The position numbers and the translations under genes are program-made. DNA of 64,000 nucleotides from Dillenia suffruticosa (Eukaryota > Streptophyta > Magnoliopsida > Dilleniales > Dilleniaceae), in the NCBI GenBank assembly GCA_033439265.1, contig JAVTVX010000019.1:18502039-18566038 (forward strand), given 5' to 3'. Below, in pieces: positions 34,029-46,436 of this stretch (the stretch's first letter is position 1; the number at the start of each line of letters is the position of its first letter). Under the pieces are notes generated by a model that had not been told where the DNA came from, made no database searches, and worked only from the letters and a program-made list of their open reading frames with translations.

Positions 34029-36554
34029 GTGTTGTGTTTTGAGCTAAAACACAGCACCCCCACCCAAATCAGATTAGGGCTTTTAGCTCTAATCTCTCTC
34101 TCTTTGTCTCTCTCTCTCCGCCTCTTCCCCTTCCTATGACCCGCTGTCGTCCCTCGCCTGAATCCACCGCTCTCTCCACCACTACTCCTCTCTCCCGCGC
34201 GAGCGCCCCGCAGTGTAAGCTTCTCTGTACTAGCGCGAGCGCACCACAACGCGATCCTCCTCATGCGAGCGCGCCATTGAGTGCAACCTTTCGCGAGTGC
34301 GCGCCTCAGCCCGCAAGCGTGCCAGCCCGCAAGTGTGCCAGCCCGCAAGTGCACCAGCTTGCAGCGTCTCCTTCCTCGCGTGAGCGCGCAGGCATACCAC
34401 AGCGTTAGCACTCCACAGTGTGCCACAGCATGCCTACTCACGAGCGCGCCTACGCACGAGCGCGCGCTAGCCTGTTAGCGAGCGCAACCCACAAGTGCGC
34501 GCAGCCCGCAGCCCACTACGGCTAGCGAAACCCACTGCGGCCTGCAAGCCCGCTAACCAGCTAACCCGTGAACCCACGAACCTCTACGCAGGTAACTGAG
34601 TTAGGGTTTTGATCCTAATCTAAGTGTTTATGATCTAACTAATAAATTTTGTTTTGATAGGGGAGCATTACAGATTTTGGAGTGATCGAGGAGACATTCG
34701 GATGAAAGTCTACACTCCGAGAAAACCCTAGGTGAAAGAAATGCAATCTTTTCAACATTTGAGATAAATTTTATCGAATTTAGCTTGAAATTAGTATCGG
34801 AAGCTATATATATACTCTGAAATATGTTAAATTCGAGAAAAATTAGAAAAAATGAGAAATATTGGAAATTTGATCATTGGTGAGCCAAATGATTCAAAAT
34901 TGATGAAACGGGAATCTAGAAACGAGATTGTGTAAATTAAGATCGTATTAAATTGGAAAAAAATAGAAAATCCCTTATTAGGTTTTTATTTGATATTAAA
35001 TTGTGATAATTTGATTAGGGAAATCTTTTGGAAGACTTGAGGAGTCAGATTGGATTTGTTTTAAAAATAGGGAGTGACCACCCTCTTTAGAAAGGTGAGT
35101 AGAACCCTAATCTCTTGCATAAAATAGTAAACTTGTTTTTCTGCCGTGTTTTTAATAAAACATGTTTTCGATATGCATTAACTCGACGTGTGGTATTAAA
35201 TTTCAAAATTTGTTTTGTGACATTTGAAATATCGTAAATTTATGCTTCCGATGACTATGCATCCATGGTTTGAAATGAATCAATGTCGTGTCATTATTTG
35301 AGAACTAGAATGTTTTCTACTCTACCATTGCATTGACATGTTGATTTAAAATGATTTGACGAAATATATCAACACACAAATTCGAAATATTTCGATAAAC
35401 TATGCAGGTTGGATGCCTGCTAGTTATATGATGTTTGCGAAATGATTGGTATTTGTGCATGATTAATGGCTATAATCATTCCTCCCACGGCGCGACCCGA
35501 CGGGGCAACGTGGATGAAGGTTGGATTATATTTGGCGAGAGAGACAGACGTGTCTCCCTAGTAGGTCGGGCTATATCCGGTTGCACCCCGATGGGGCACG
35601 ACCCAATGTCAAGAAAGGGAGTATGTTTTGAAATATGATGGAAAAACCCTTTGCGGCCTTTCGTTTGAGTTTCGGCCAATCTGAGACGGAAGTGTTTTCA
35701 ATGGGACCCTAGGATTTTCTGAAAAAAATATTTGATGCGGATGCATATATGTATGATATCGTGTGATTTATTAAATGAATTCATATTTCTGCACATATTA
35801 TGTTTTGTTATAAATTATGAATTTTTGTTTACGAAAATTATTATTTGACACTCCAATAGTTCACCCATACTATTTATACTTGATATTAACCCCCCCACTC
35901 ACTAGGTATCTTCCCTGATACTCACCCGTCTCTTTGTCTTTTTCAGATAGGATTATTGTGATAGAGCGACATTACAGGTTCTAAAGGTTTTGATAGTTTC
36001 GATGGATTTGGTATTTACTACAGTGAGTTCTAAGTTTAATTTGAAAGATGAGTTTTTTACTTTATTTCGACCCTGTGAACTCTTGATATTGAGATCCGTA
36101 GTTGGCCGTGTATATATTTATGGGATAACTTTATAAATAATAGACATTTATTCGTGAAACTCTCGTGTAGACTCATTTCATTTGCATTGAGACTTGAAAA
36201 TATTTGAAATGTTAATTTGGAAAATTTGTTGTATATTTTATAAAAATATTTAGAACCGTTCGGTGTGGCAACTGCTCATACTCTAGTTGGACATGACAGT
36301 AGAGGTCTATGACTAGAACTATTAGAAATTTTATAGATTTTCGTTGTTCTGGATGTTTACGGTGGGATTTGTTGATTTTGGAGAGGTCAGAATGGCCGTT
36401 TGTTTATTTGACAGATTGATTTTGAATATATAGGTCAAATTGTACATGGGAGACCTCTGAAATATGGGAAAATTCTGTTCGATTTTCTGTAAAAATATAG
36501 CCGGCATTCAGGGTAACGGACGGTTGCTCACAAACCCGGTTTGGGGCGTGACAT
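34029..36554 (+). mobile_element. Long LTR-like sequence (possible solo LTR)
   Basis: Starts near TGTTGTGTTTTGAGC and ends GGGGCGTGACA, a common end of plant Ty3/gypsy (Tekay-type) LTRs. Inside are a GC-rich head, an R-region-like ACTCACCCGTCTCTTTGTC followed by TTTTCAGAT, and a GGGGCACGACCC motif. No internal gag or pol follows, so it may be a solo LTR or a non-autonomous element. No matching 5-bp target duplication was found at these ends, so the left boundary is uncertain. Confidence 0.5.
34140..34580. repeat. GC-rich minisatellite segment in the LTR head
   Basis: CGCGAGCGCGCC-like units and three tandem GCCAGCCCGCAAGTG units (34319-34360) make an island of GC in AT-rich DNA. It produces long frames on both strands, but with repetitive, non-protein-like composition. 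Confidence 0.7.
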
Positions 36555-36559
36555 ACAAA

Positions 36560-38460
36560 AATTCTAAATCGTAAATGGTTCTTTACAATCAATACGGGAA
36601 TCGAATTTCCCGTTGTCATATACTTAGAAACAAGAAAAAAACAAACATTAGTTTTTATAGGATAACTTCCATACACCATATTATCATCATATACAATACC
36701 ACTCTCCAAGAGCTGAAAAAAAAAAAAAACTTTAGCAGTAAACATGAAGAGTAGCAAAACAAACGTCAAATAAAACAAATGTTTAGAACACAAATTTTCA
36801 GAACATATGAATCGTCATCATACACCGCAATCATCATTATTAAACATATTACTCTCCTCAACAAGAACAAAAAAAGTAATATTTTTGAATAAGAAATAAA
36901 TACGAAGAGCAGCAAGTAGAATCAAGGCAGAATAAAGTGGAACAAAGTAAATGTTAAGAAATGAGAAAGACAAACACAAACCTTCACAGCAGAGAAGAGA
37001 GCAATCACTTCCATAATGAGCAACCGAATGTTTGCACTTGCCCCACTCAGAGAGTGAGAAATAGAGAGGCCACCTTTTATAATGACTAATAAAATCACAC
37101 TACTCCATCTATACGGTAAATAAAATGAGAAGAGAAAATTTAATCACAGAAGGCTAACAATGAGTACCGAAAGGAATTGCCTCATTTACTTTTTTTTCCC
37201 CAAAAGTACAAAGGTAGGTAATGACTAATAAGATCACACTACTCCATCTATCCAGTAAATAAAATGAGAAGAGAAAATCTAATCGTAGAAGGTTAGCAAT
37301 GAGAACCAAAAGGAATGGTCTCATTTACTTTTTTTTCCCAAAAAGTACAAAGTAGGTAAATTGATAAAAATACGTAAACTCCTAAATCATCACACGAGAA
37401 TAGTAATAAGAAGTCCATTCTAAAAAAAAATAAGGATAAAAAGGTAAATTATTAAAGAGTCATCCCAACTACTACATGTATGCCTTCAATGAAATCAATA
37501 ACAAAATCTACCTCATTAATATTCCTGAAGATGAAGACAAGTGGTAGGGGTTGTTGACACTTATATGATTAAAATAAAATTTAAAATAAAAAAAATTAAA
37601 TGAAAAGAAAGAAAAAAAAGACCACATCACCTTCATCTCACCAACGAGTAATCAGCTTCCACTAATTGGAGAACGATAAAATCCAAATGACAAGAGATCT
37701 TTCACGCTTAAATCTTTATGGTTAATAAGTATGTATGTTATATATATAGCGGTCGAAGTGATGGCATATCGGTTGGAATGGTATTCGCTTTATGGAGATG
37801 ACACGTGGGTGGAAGTCGGCGTCTTCTTCCCCGAAGTGAATGTGAATGTGTCAGTTTGTTGTCTTGGTGTAGTTTAGATAAAGTTTTTAAGGTTCATTGA
37901 AATTGTTGTGAAGTTAGATGTTGTGTCAATGAATGAATATTTATGCAAATCAAGAATTTTCTTTTAATGGGAATATCATACTCTTTCCAATAAAAAAATA
38001 ATGTTTGATCGGAAAAAGAAAAGTCCTTTAAAAATGTATTAATTCATTTATGGCATATGCTTAAATCGAAAGTTATTTTTTTTATAACAAATTAGTATTT
38101 AGAATTATATTTCAACTAATTCGATTCGAATGTTATTGGACTCAATTTAGATAAAAAGTTCATATTTTTTTTTGTATTATACAAATCGGTCATATTCTAA
38201 TTAATTCGGTTCTAGACTTGCAGTGATCAATTTAAAGGGTTACCCTACCAACATAGTTTATTCTATACTCAAGTCGCGAATCAAACTCAAAATTTTAATT
38301 AAGAAATTTAACATTATATTCTATTAGGTCGACTGACCTTCAGTGAAAAAGCATATGCTTTGACAAGCTCAATTCAGATTTTTCAAATATGGGTGCATAC
38401 TATTAAAAACTTTTAGTGTCTTGTCCCCCCTAACAAGGACCTTCCCACTTAGCGCTCTCT
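36560..38460. other. No gene seen; includes a 139-bp direct duplication
   Basis: 37081-37219 and 37220-37358 are a tandem duplication (shared AATGACTAATAA, CACACTACTCCATCTAT, CATTTACTTTTTTTTCCC). A 38-codon open frame with a TATA-like run in front starts at 37761 but has no recognisable motif. A SINE-like remnant lies at about 38080-38345 (minus). Confidence 0.6.
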
Positions 38461-38469
38461 ATCTCTCTT

Positions 38470-38668
38470 TCTCTTTTTTTTTTGGTCTTTATAGTTAGGT
38501 CATCGTCCGATATCTGAGTTTTATCCTGACTAATTCGGATGGACCTGACTGTCAGGTCTTATTTAAAAGAAAGGTTTCCCAACATTATTTTTTCCGTACT
38601 CAGAGGGAGTCGAACTTCTAATTTGATTAAGAGATGAAGGTATTCTTCCCATCTATGCCAATAAGTGT
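38470..38668 (-). mobile_element. SINE (216-bp family), minus copy
   Basis: Reads, from its A tail (poly-T on plus), CGATATCTGAGTTTTATCC, GACTAATTCGGAT, then GTCGAACTTC near its box B. It aligns with the copies at 44507 and 53405. Flanking CTATCTCTCTTTCTC and GTATCTTTCTCTCTC may be a low-complexity target duplication. Confidence 0.7.
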
Positions 38669-39232
38669 TGTATCTTTCTCTCTCTCTCTCCGCTGCCAAA
38701 CCCTCCAAAGACACACCTCGCGGACTCGAAAACTGAAATGGAATTGGATATCAAACAGCCCAATGTAGTGTTTTGGTATTCCCAAGTTTAATGGGCCTCG
38801 ATTCCCTCTAGAGAACTCTTCCACTTCCACCGGGCTTTCTCAGGTTCTAGGTTGAGCCATAATATCAGAGCTGTTCTACGGCCCAAGTTCTAAAATTTGG
38901 TTTACCAAAAGCCCTTCTAAGAATTAAAACATATTCATTTTTTTTAAATGACATTTGGGTGAAACCAAAAAAATACTGAATTAGGTAACAGAGTGATATA
39001 GTATTTGATTTTTATTTTTTTATTCTGAAAAAAGATTGGGCTTAGTTGTTCTCTTTTCTTACAAATTTATATTTTATCCGGTTACAAAAATATTAATACA
39101 AATTTGTTAAGAGAGCTAACGACTTATAACTGAATTAGTACCATTACTTTTTGCTTTAAAATTCTTCAATTTGTGCATCTCCAATGGATTAAAAGAAAAA
39201 AAAAAAGAAAATTACCTTCATAATACACATAA

Positions 39233-39326
39233 AAAAAGCAGTTTTGGCTCAAGTGGCTTCTCCTTCCCTCTAATGTAATAGGCTAGTTTGAGCCCCAATA
39301 TACAAAAAAAAAAATAAAAAAAAAAA
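39233..39326 (+). mobile_element. Short tRNA-like SINE remnant, tail expanded to (GAA)n
   Basis: Box A-like TTTTGGCTCAAGTGGC and box B-like TAGTTTGAGCCCC, followed by an A-rich tail that runs into the (GAA)n tract. Layout resembles the 84-bp SINE at 25014, with weaker sequence identity. No target duplication found. Confidence 0.45.
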
Positions 39327-39329
39327 CTT

Positions 39330-39426
39330 GAAGAAGAAGAAGAAGAAGAAGAAGAAGAAGAAGAAGAAGAAGAAGAAGAAGAAGAAGAAGAAGAAGAAGA
39401 AGAAGAAGAAGAAGAAGAAGAAGAAG
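39330..39426. repeat. (GAA)n microsatellite, 32 units
   Basis: An uninterrupted GAA/AAG tract of 97 bp. It gives meaningless poly-Ser, poly-Leu and poly-Lys frames. Confidence 0.98.
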
Positions 39427-39937
39427 CTCGAGAAAAGACACTTCCACTTGTGGCGTTTTCCTGTTTTGGGTCATGACACCATGCGACATTATTGGTCTTC
39501 AAGAGTAACAACAACAATAAAATATACAAAATAGAAAATAAAATTACCTAATAACAACTTTTCCACGCAAGTACACACTCATTTCCTAAATGAATAGGGA
39601 CATAAAAGCAGACATAGTTCAATTCTGCTAACCTTTTTCAGCCTCAAATTAATTAAATATTAGATTTAAGGGACCCATCAAAATCAAATGTCAGAAGAAC
39701 CTAAAGTGGCTTTGCGGGCAGAAACCCAAAAGCTATCAATTGCCTGCGGGGCCTTTCCTTATTAAACAATCTTTTTAGGCATTTCGTGTTTTAACGGGCG
39801 TTTTAAAATATTAATTTCAAGTGTATTAAAATATAAATTTAGTATTTTTGTTGTTAATTGTATAAGGTTAACACGTGTTTCATGAAATCCATCTCCCTCG
39901 GGTGAAATTTATATCTCTATCAACTCGATATTTACTT

Positions 39938-40126
39938 TTTTTTTTTAATAATCACTTGATATTTTGAATTATATTTTAATTGATTCGATATGAACATTGT
40001 CGGGTGTAATTTAGAGAATCCCTCACAACTTAATCTTATTCATTTTCAAGTTTCGAATATGAAATTTGATTAAAAAAGTTAAGACCCTATATACTAAGCT
40101 AATTGTCTATTAGTATTAACTCAGAA
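39938..40126 (-). mobile_element. SINE-like element (200-bp family), minus copy
   Basis: Poly-T, CTTGATATTTTGAATT, TTAATTGATTCGATATGAAC and a box B-like AAGTTTCGAATATG. A possible 8-bp target duplication ATTTACTT lies at 39930-39937 and 40127-40134. Confidence 0.5.
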
Positions 40127-40774
40127 TTTACTTAAACATTGTAGAATTTTTGGGAACCAAATGGGGCTCATTGCTGCAAACAAATCCCTCTCAGTTTTGG
40201 GCTTTTTTTTTTTTTTTTTTTTTTAAATAAGGACAATTATGGCACATGGACTATTGAGAATACAATGATTCAATAACGTTTGATCTTCCCTTCGATCTTC
40301 TACTATTGTACCATAAATTGTGTTCATCACACACATATATTTCATTCTTTAATAAAAAACAGAGCATGTACAAAATTAACAATTTGAACCGAATAAAAAA
40401 TAATCATAAAATACGATATTATAATAAAATAAAGAAGGGATAATAATTAAAGATTAAAAAAAAAATTTCTTTGATTTGATTACTTTGATTTTTCGATCGA
40501 AATTTAAATTGTTTAAAATTATGGTTATTTCTACTCTAATAAATAAATAAGTATGAAATCACGTATAAAACTTTACTCTAAGATCTTCTCCTTTCTTTAA
40601 CTTACTCTCAATGTTTTTCTATTTGAATATATAGGAACACATTCTTAGGATGTGTAGCAAATTTTAATTTCTAATTATATTTGTGTTTTAATTAAAAAAA
40701 ACAAATAAAACTCTTAAGAGAGTTAGGACTAAAACCTGCATTTAAATATAATACAAAACCTGTGGCTTACATGT

Positions 40775-40925
40775 TTTTAAAAATCACATAATAGCCATAA
40801 TAATTTTGGAAATTATAAAATAGTTACAACAGTTTTTTCCAAAATCAGAAAATTAGCCATAACAGCTTTTCAAAAATTACAAAATAGTTGGAAAATTTTT
40901 TAAAAATTACAATCTAGTCCTAAAT
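40775..40925. repeat. Minisatellite, about 35-bp unit
   Basis: Units built on AAAATTACAAAATAG(C/T), then (C/T)(A)ACAGTTTTT recur four to five times with divergence. Confidence 0.65.
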
Positions 40926-41214
40926 TTATAAGATAATATTACATTGAGTAAATAACTAATACTAATAGAGTTTTAAGATAGAGAAAAGAGGGAAAATATA
41001 TTTATTTTGACTCAAAAAATAATTAAAATCTCATATGCTAACCCGTTAACCACATTAAAAATATTTTAAATCTAATTAATTCACTAAATAATTAGAGTTC
41101 ATGAATTATGTAAAGTCTATTACAAATTTCACTAGTTGCTATGTGCACATGCAAAATGCAATATGAAAATGAAATCAGTGATTTGATATTGCAACAAGAT
41201 TTCACTACATAGCC

Positions 41215-41275
41215 TGCTAAACCTAGCGGCAGACCTATGTAGGGTTCGGGAAGGGCAATCGCACCCCTCAATTTT
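41215..41275. other. Possible DNA-transposon or retroelement end
   Basis: AGGGTTCGGGAAGGGCAATC-GCACCCCTCAATTTTTT resembles the GGGCAATTGCCCC-type stretches often seen at ends of plant transposable elements. No transposase sequence is attached. Confidence 0.25.
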
Positions 41276-41899
41276 TTTAAAATTCAATTAGCATTTGTGA
41301 TTTATATCTATTTTATACTTATCTAATTATAATTTTACTCTCACTTGTTTTTTTTTAAAAACTCATTTGATTAAATTTCACATAATAAAAACAAAATTTG
41401 ATATCATTATTATATGTTTTAAATCAATAAAAAAATATTTTATAATTTTTAAAATTAAAAAAGAAAAAGATAAATAATATTAAAATCTTGAAAAATATTA
41501 ATTCATATTTGTTGTTTAAACAAGTATTTTATAAATTTTTTACGATCCCTGCCTTTGGATCTTAGATTCACAACTTGTTAAACCCTAAACTTTATGAGAT
41601 GTGTTATGTTATTAGATTACAAACCAAATCATATATTATAATAAATTAAATGTATTTAGGAATTCCAAACCGAATCCTATACTATTAGATTCCTTAATAC
41701 AAGGACATCCCACGTGGAACTCATTTAAAGGTTAGAGGTTTTAGGTTGAAATTTGAGGCACTAATGTGTCACTCTGTCTATAAAATGATTCTTTGCTGTT
41801 TCAACTACGGACTGGGAGTAGGGCCATTATAAGTTGAAAAAGGTACCAAATTATTGTTTTGGGATCTTATAACATTAAATGTCTCATTAGGGTCAACTT

Positions 41900-42096
41900 T
41901 TTTTTTTTTTTTTTTTTTCATCTGGTATATGGGATTTATTCGACTAATTCGATTCAAGTATTGTAGAGTCCATTTTAGAGATTGACTCTTTTAAATCATT
42001 TTTCGTCATTTTTAAAGTTCGAACTCAAAATCTCTGGTTAAGGGGTAGAATAGAATACCCTTAATGACTCAACCCAAAAAAATTTGATCCCATCAT
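41900..42096 (-). mobile_element. SINE-like element (200-bp family), minus copy with target duplication
   Basis: Flanked by GGTCAACTT (41891-41899 and 42097-42105). On minus it has TTAACCAGAGATTTTGAG, box B-like GAGTTCGAAC, GAATTAGTCGAATAAATC and an A tail. Clearly of the same type as the other 200-bp copies. Confidence 0.75.
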
Positions 42097-42109
42097 GGTC
42101 AACTTCATG

Positions 42110-44490
42110 CAAACTTAAGACTGAACCCTTTCTCCATCAGACCCTTTTCCTCATTATTTTGCATTTCAGTATCTTTGGTTATTGTTCACATTCATTTCAT
42201 CAATTTATCACACTTATTAATAATTTTTAAAAACTTTTTATTTGCCAAAAATAATGGGCACGATTTATTTTTACAACAAATAAGTATGAAAATTAGTAAA
42301 ATATATAACTTGTATCGAAAATGTATGAACAGATTTGAGTGTCAAGCAAGTACGCAAGCAGGTTCAGGCCAGGACTCGTTAGACTGTCTAATTGCGAGCT
42401 AATGATGTTATTGTTGTTGTGTAAAAAATAATTCCTTACTAACATTAATTAATTAAAGTATAATCAAAAAGTTGAACTTGATTAAGCTAAAACTTGTCAA
42501 GCCAGGCAAAAGGTGAGGTCAAAAATATCAGGTTCGTACTTGTGCGTGCTGCTCCCCTCGTAAGCATTAAGCATAAATCATGGAGATTTGATTTCTTGAG
42601 TCCGTTACACCCATTTTTCTCAAGGTTTAAAAAGCTGAAATGGTTACTAAGACTAATTAAAATACCTTAGATTACCCTTGAAAAGCAATTCATTAACCAT
42701 GCAAAGGAAGAAAGTGATACAAATACATTAATCATATGCGCGTTTAATTTTCTCTTTGAGAAAATTTTATACAGATCCACTTTGAGGTTTATTGTCAACG
42801 GATTTTGTCCTTATAAGAATATTTGAGTGATAAAAAACTCTTACTTAAATATTTTTTTTGGGATCTAATGTTTAAACTTTTATAGATACATATATTTTTA
42901 TAATTTTTTACGGTATTTATGTAACAAAAAAAAAATAATTGTTCATATGTTTTTTAGTCATTGTGCATACATTGTCACCAGGCTCAAGACACCATATTGA
43001 CCCAAATGAAAGGTTACCATCCATTTCTTTCGGTGAGGAAAGGAGATGATTACCCAAGTGGAAACCAACTTAGATCACATTGTTACCTATCAAAATGATA
43101 CAAATTTGAGAAAAAAGTCAAAAATGGAAATATGGAAAGAAACCAAAAAGATTTCAAGCACGTTGTACTCATGCAACGTTAGAACTCAAAAAACGTTGGA
43201 TGGGATGGGACCTAACATGGGATTGTTGACCTATATGTGATGCAAAAAATTTGATTGATTCTCTTCACTTTACCATATAAATTATTGATGTCTCAAGATG
43301 GTCGAAGACAGATGAATGAGGCATATGGTTATCTCACATACCATTAAAAGAAAAAAAAGGATAAATTTATATTTAAGAAATTTTACTTTTTTTCCCACTA
43401 AATCTCAAGGATAATTATCTACGACCGTTTAATAATTGTTAGGTTAAAATTTTTCATAGTGAGAATCTCTCCCTTACCGGGATGAAATAAGTTGATGAGT
43501 CGTACACATTTGCCCATTTTCCCTCCTCCATTGGGTCATAGCATGCGTTCATGCGCCACTCTTTACGCTCGCATGGAAAAAACAACTATGATTCGCATTA
43601 GATTTCATGACTACTCTTATTCTTTGTCAACCTTTACACAAATATTTAAGAGCTTATAAAGGTCCAAAACTTGAGTTTTCGATCAAGTAATATATAAAGA
43701 AATGGTTCCCTAGTATCATCAAGCCATTAAAATTATTTTATTTTAATAAAATGCAAAAGTTAAATACCCATGCAATGTAGAGTTCTATATGCCTAAATAT
43801 ACGATTTGGAGTTTTGGAAAAAGGTCAAATATATGAGAATAATCGTAGGGACAGTTCGGAGATAAACAAAAAGGAAAAGAAAAAGGATTGCAGCCCAAAA
43901 GAAAGGTCCCCTAATGTGTGAGACCAATGCCCGTCCTATCAAATTTTGTTCCCGTGCAAGGACCACATCGACCCTTAAGAGCTATGTCATATTTAAAAAG
44001 GGAAATTAAAAATTTATATTTTTTTAAAAGAAATTAGATATAAAGAATAAATCAGACTCCAACCGAATTGAAAATGAGCCTGATACCCTTTTTTCAAAAG
44101 GAAAATTGTAGCACCATTTTTAGTGGCTCATTAAGAAGTACATATTAGATCATTGGTCCCCTACAATGAAATGTACCTTACAGATTTCTTGTGATGGTGC
44201 AACCTTTGGCAGCTACTTTTGATATATATATATATAATAACAACAATGAACATTTCCAATTCACATGAATCGAGTTTGGACAAGGTTTGATGTGTTCTAT
44301 GTTATCTTCTTTTACAGTGACGTTTCCATTTGGTCTTTGGTCAAACACGACATAGCACGGGAAAGGAAGAAAGTGATGAATCTTCATGTAATGGGTATTA
44401 GAGATTATCTCGAATTTGAATTAGAGGACATGGATTTTATGTGACTTGGTACCTTGTTCTGTTCAACTAGGTTACTACTATGTGGTCACA
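42110..44490. other. No gene seen
   Basis: AT-rich spacer. A TTATTGTTGTTGTG end near 42410 may be an old LINE tail. Short frames lack any motif. Confidence 0.5.
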
Positions 44491-44506
44491 TGATTATCTT
44501 TGATCA

Positions 44507-44722
44507 CCGTTGTGGATTTACTCAATTAGATGTGGGGTTGAGTGCCTTTAAACATAATCGAGATTCGACTCCTGTTGAGAGTATCGGACTCTTATGTGTA
44601 TGGAGCGTTCCCCGTTGAGAGACCCGCCCTCCGAAAAGAATTATTGCAGTGGTCGATCCGGATTAATCATGTGAAATCTTAGATACCGGACAGTGTAAAA
44701 AATATGGTATAAAAAAAAATGG
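44507..44722 (+). mobile_element. tRNA-derived SINE, full length, 13-bp target duplication
   Basis: A 216-bp element is bounded by TTATCTTTGATCA on both sides (44494-44506 and 44723-44735). The head carries tRNA-like box A and box B (CGAGATTCGACTCC). The body has GCAGTGGTCGATCCGGATTA and CTTAGATACCGGACAGTG, and the tail is A-rich. The length equals the copy at 53405. Confidence 0.92.
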
Positions 44723-45479
44723 TTATCTTTGATCATAATGCAGTCATTGAATCTCATGATATGGATTCAAACGATTGACCTTTTAATTACCTTTTCAAAG
44801 TTTGCTTGGAAATTAGATCGTTTAGAGCATGAAAAGGGGCTCGAGATTCATAATATTTTATCGAATCTAGCTACATTTGATTGCATGAACAAAGGGAAGT
44901 GACATGGCTAGTCGACAATAAAATAGCAATAATAATTGAATACTAGACATATTTTCTCTAACTTATTGATCAATTTCTATGCAAACAAAATAATATCCAT
45001 AACAATTAAGGCAAATCTTAAACCATAATCCGCAACAGGAATGGTTCAGGCTCAATCTTTGTACCTTGGGTTCTTGATGGGCACTCGAGTTGATCTTCTT
45101 GGCTTATCAGCATGGACTTGCTCGGTTCTAAACAACTTATCCTTCAAACTTTGATCGTACTTAATAAGACAAGAAAAAACCCCAATAGTTCTAATTAATT
45201 GTGGTCTTCTATGTAACAATTTATGATTAAAGATACGCGCAGTCTACATAACAAACCCTTGAAAAAGCAAAATAAGGCCAATAGATTTTGAGAAATAATA
45301 TATCTCTGAGTTTAACCCCTCTTGTTCACTTCTATGTTTAGTAGCTTGGAGTTATTTTTCTTATTTACATTTTACTTTGAATTTGTTAATATTTTAATCC
45401 CAATTGGTCATGCATCTTTTTCATTTTGAATATTAATAGTATGTCTTAATTAACTAGGTGACATCTGGCATGGGTGATT

Positions 45480-45701
45480 ATTATCGCAATGTCCGATTGT
45501 TAGTCCGGTGGTTAAGATCAATAAACAGTCGGTTTAGTAAGATGAAATATTAGATATTTTAACTAAATCTCAGGTTTAAAACTTAGAAATGAAAAAAATT
45601 ATACTAAGAGAGTTGTCTCCTAAATAGGGTTTTCATATACGTTCAAATCAGATCAATTAGAATATGATTTTGAATATCGGTGATGAAAAAAAAAAAAAAG
45701 T
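45480..45701 (+). mobile_element. SINE-like element (200-bp family), plus copy
   Basis: Head TAGTCCGGTGGTTAAGATC (box A-like), CTCAGGTTTAAAACTT (box B-like), body ACTAAGAGAGTTGTCTCC and CAATTAGAATATGATTTTGA, and an A13 tail ending at 45701. No clear target duplication. Confidence 0.6.
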
Positions 45702-45772
45702 TCTAGCGGCCAAGGGTCATATCCCACATGTTTTACATTTCTTTCAAGAAAATGTGTCTCCGGTAATCTAAA

Positions 45773-45818
45773 ATATATATATATATATATAAATATATAT
45801 ATATATATTTATATATAC
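45773..45818. repeat. (TA)n microsatellite
   Basis: Near-perfect alternating TA with short AAA interruptions. Confidence 0.95.
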
Positions 45819-46387
45819 ATACTTCTATATTGGCAAACAGATGCCATGGCGCAGAAATGAGAAAGCCTCACGTTGGCCCTACGATTAGAATAGAAGCCTT
45901 TCTAAGGCAAAGTAGTTAAGTGCATTTTCCACTTATTGTTAATGCATTTTGAAAGGGACATATAAATATGCTTTGGGATTTATCTTTTTAGTGAAACATC
46001 TCCCTTAAGCAAGGGCACATCTTGTATCTCAGTGGCCAGTTCACAACATGCCACTTAAAATGTTACTGATTTTTTTTTCGATCTGTCGTACTAGATAATA
46101 TCCTACGAAATAAAGCATGGGTAGGATTTTTCGACTTATTCTACTAAATGAATTTGACTAACTATCATATATTTCTTCGCAGTTATTTCTATTTTTTCTT
46201 GTAAATAAAAGTTTAGTCAAGACCCACATAAATTAAACAATAGTTAGGGCATTCAAAATTTTCATTATAGCCATGAATTACTTTCATTAAGTGGAGCAAA
46301 ATAAAAGGACTAAATTTGAAATGAAGAGAACCCAACATAACTAAATGACTTTAGATGTCCAACGTCTTCATTTTAGGGGTCAAATAA

Positions 46388-46391
<4 letters not shown>

Positions 46392-46433
<42 letters not shown>
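46392..46433. repeat. (GA)21 microsatellite
   Basis: Uninterrupted GA dinucleotide run; gives a meaningless Arg-Glu frame. Confidence 0.97.

Positions 46434-46436
<3 letters not shown>

Noticed and set aside
33956-34478. Long Arg/Ala/Cys-rich frames on both strands
   Set aside because: They fall in a GC-rich minisatellite within an LTR-like sequence; frames are open on both strands because of composition, and no domain is visible.
37761-37877. 38-codon frame after a TATA-like run
   Set aside because: Very short, no recognisable motif and no supporting exon structure.
38855-38880. ATAATATCAGAGCTG as a possible initiator-Met primer-binding site of a retrotransposon
   Set aside because: It resembles TGGTATCAGAGC but is imperfect, and no LTR end or gag follows.
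39218-39534. Poly-Ser, poly-Leu and poly-Lys frames
   Set aside because: They are products of the (GAA)n microsatellite.
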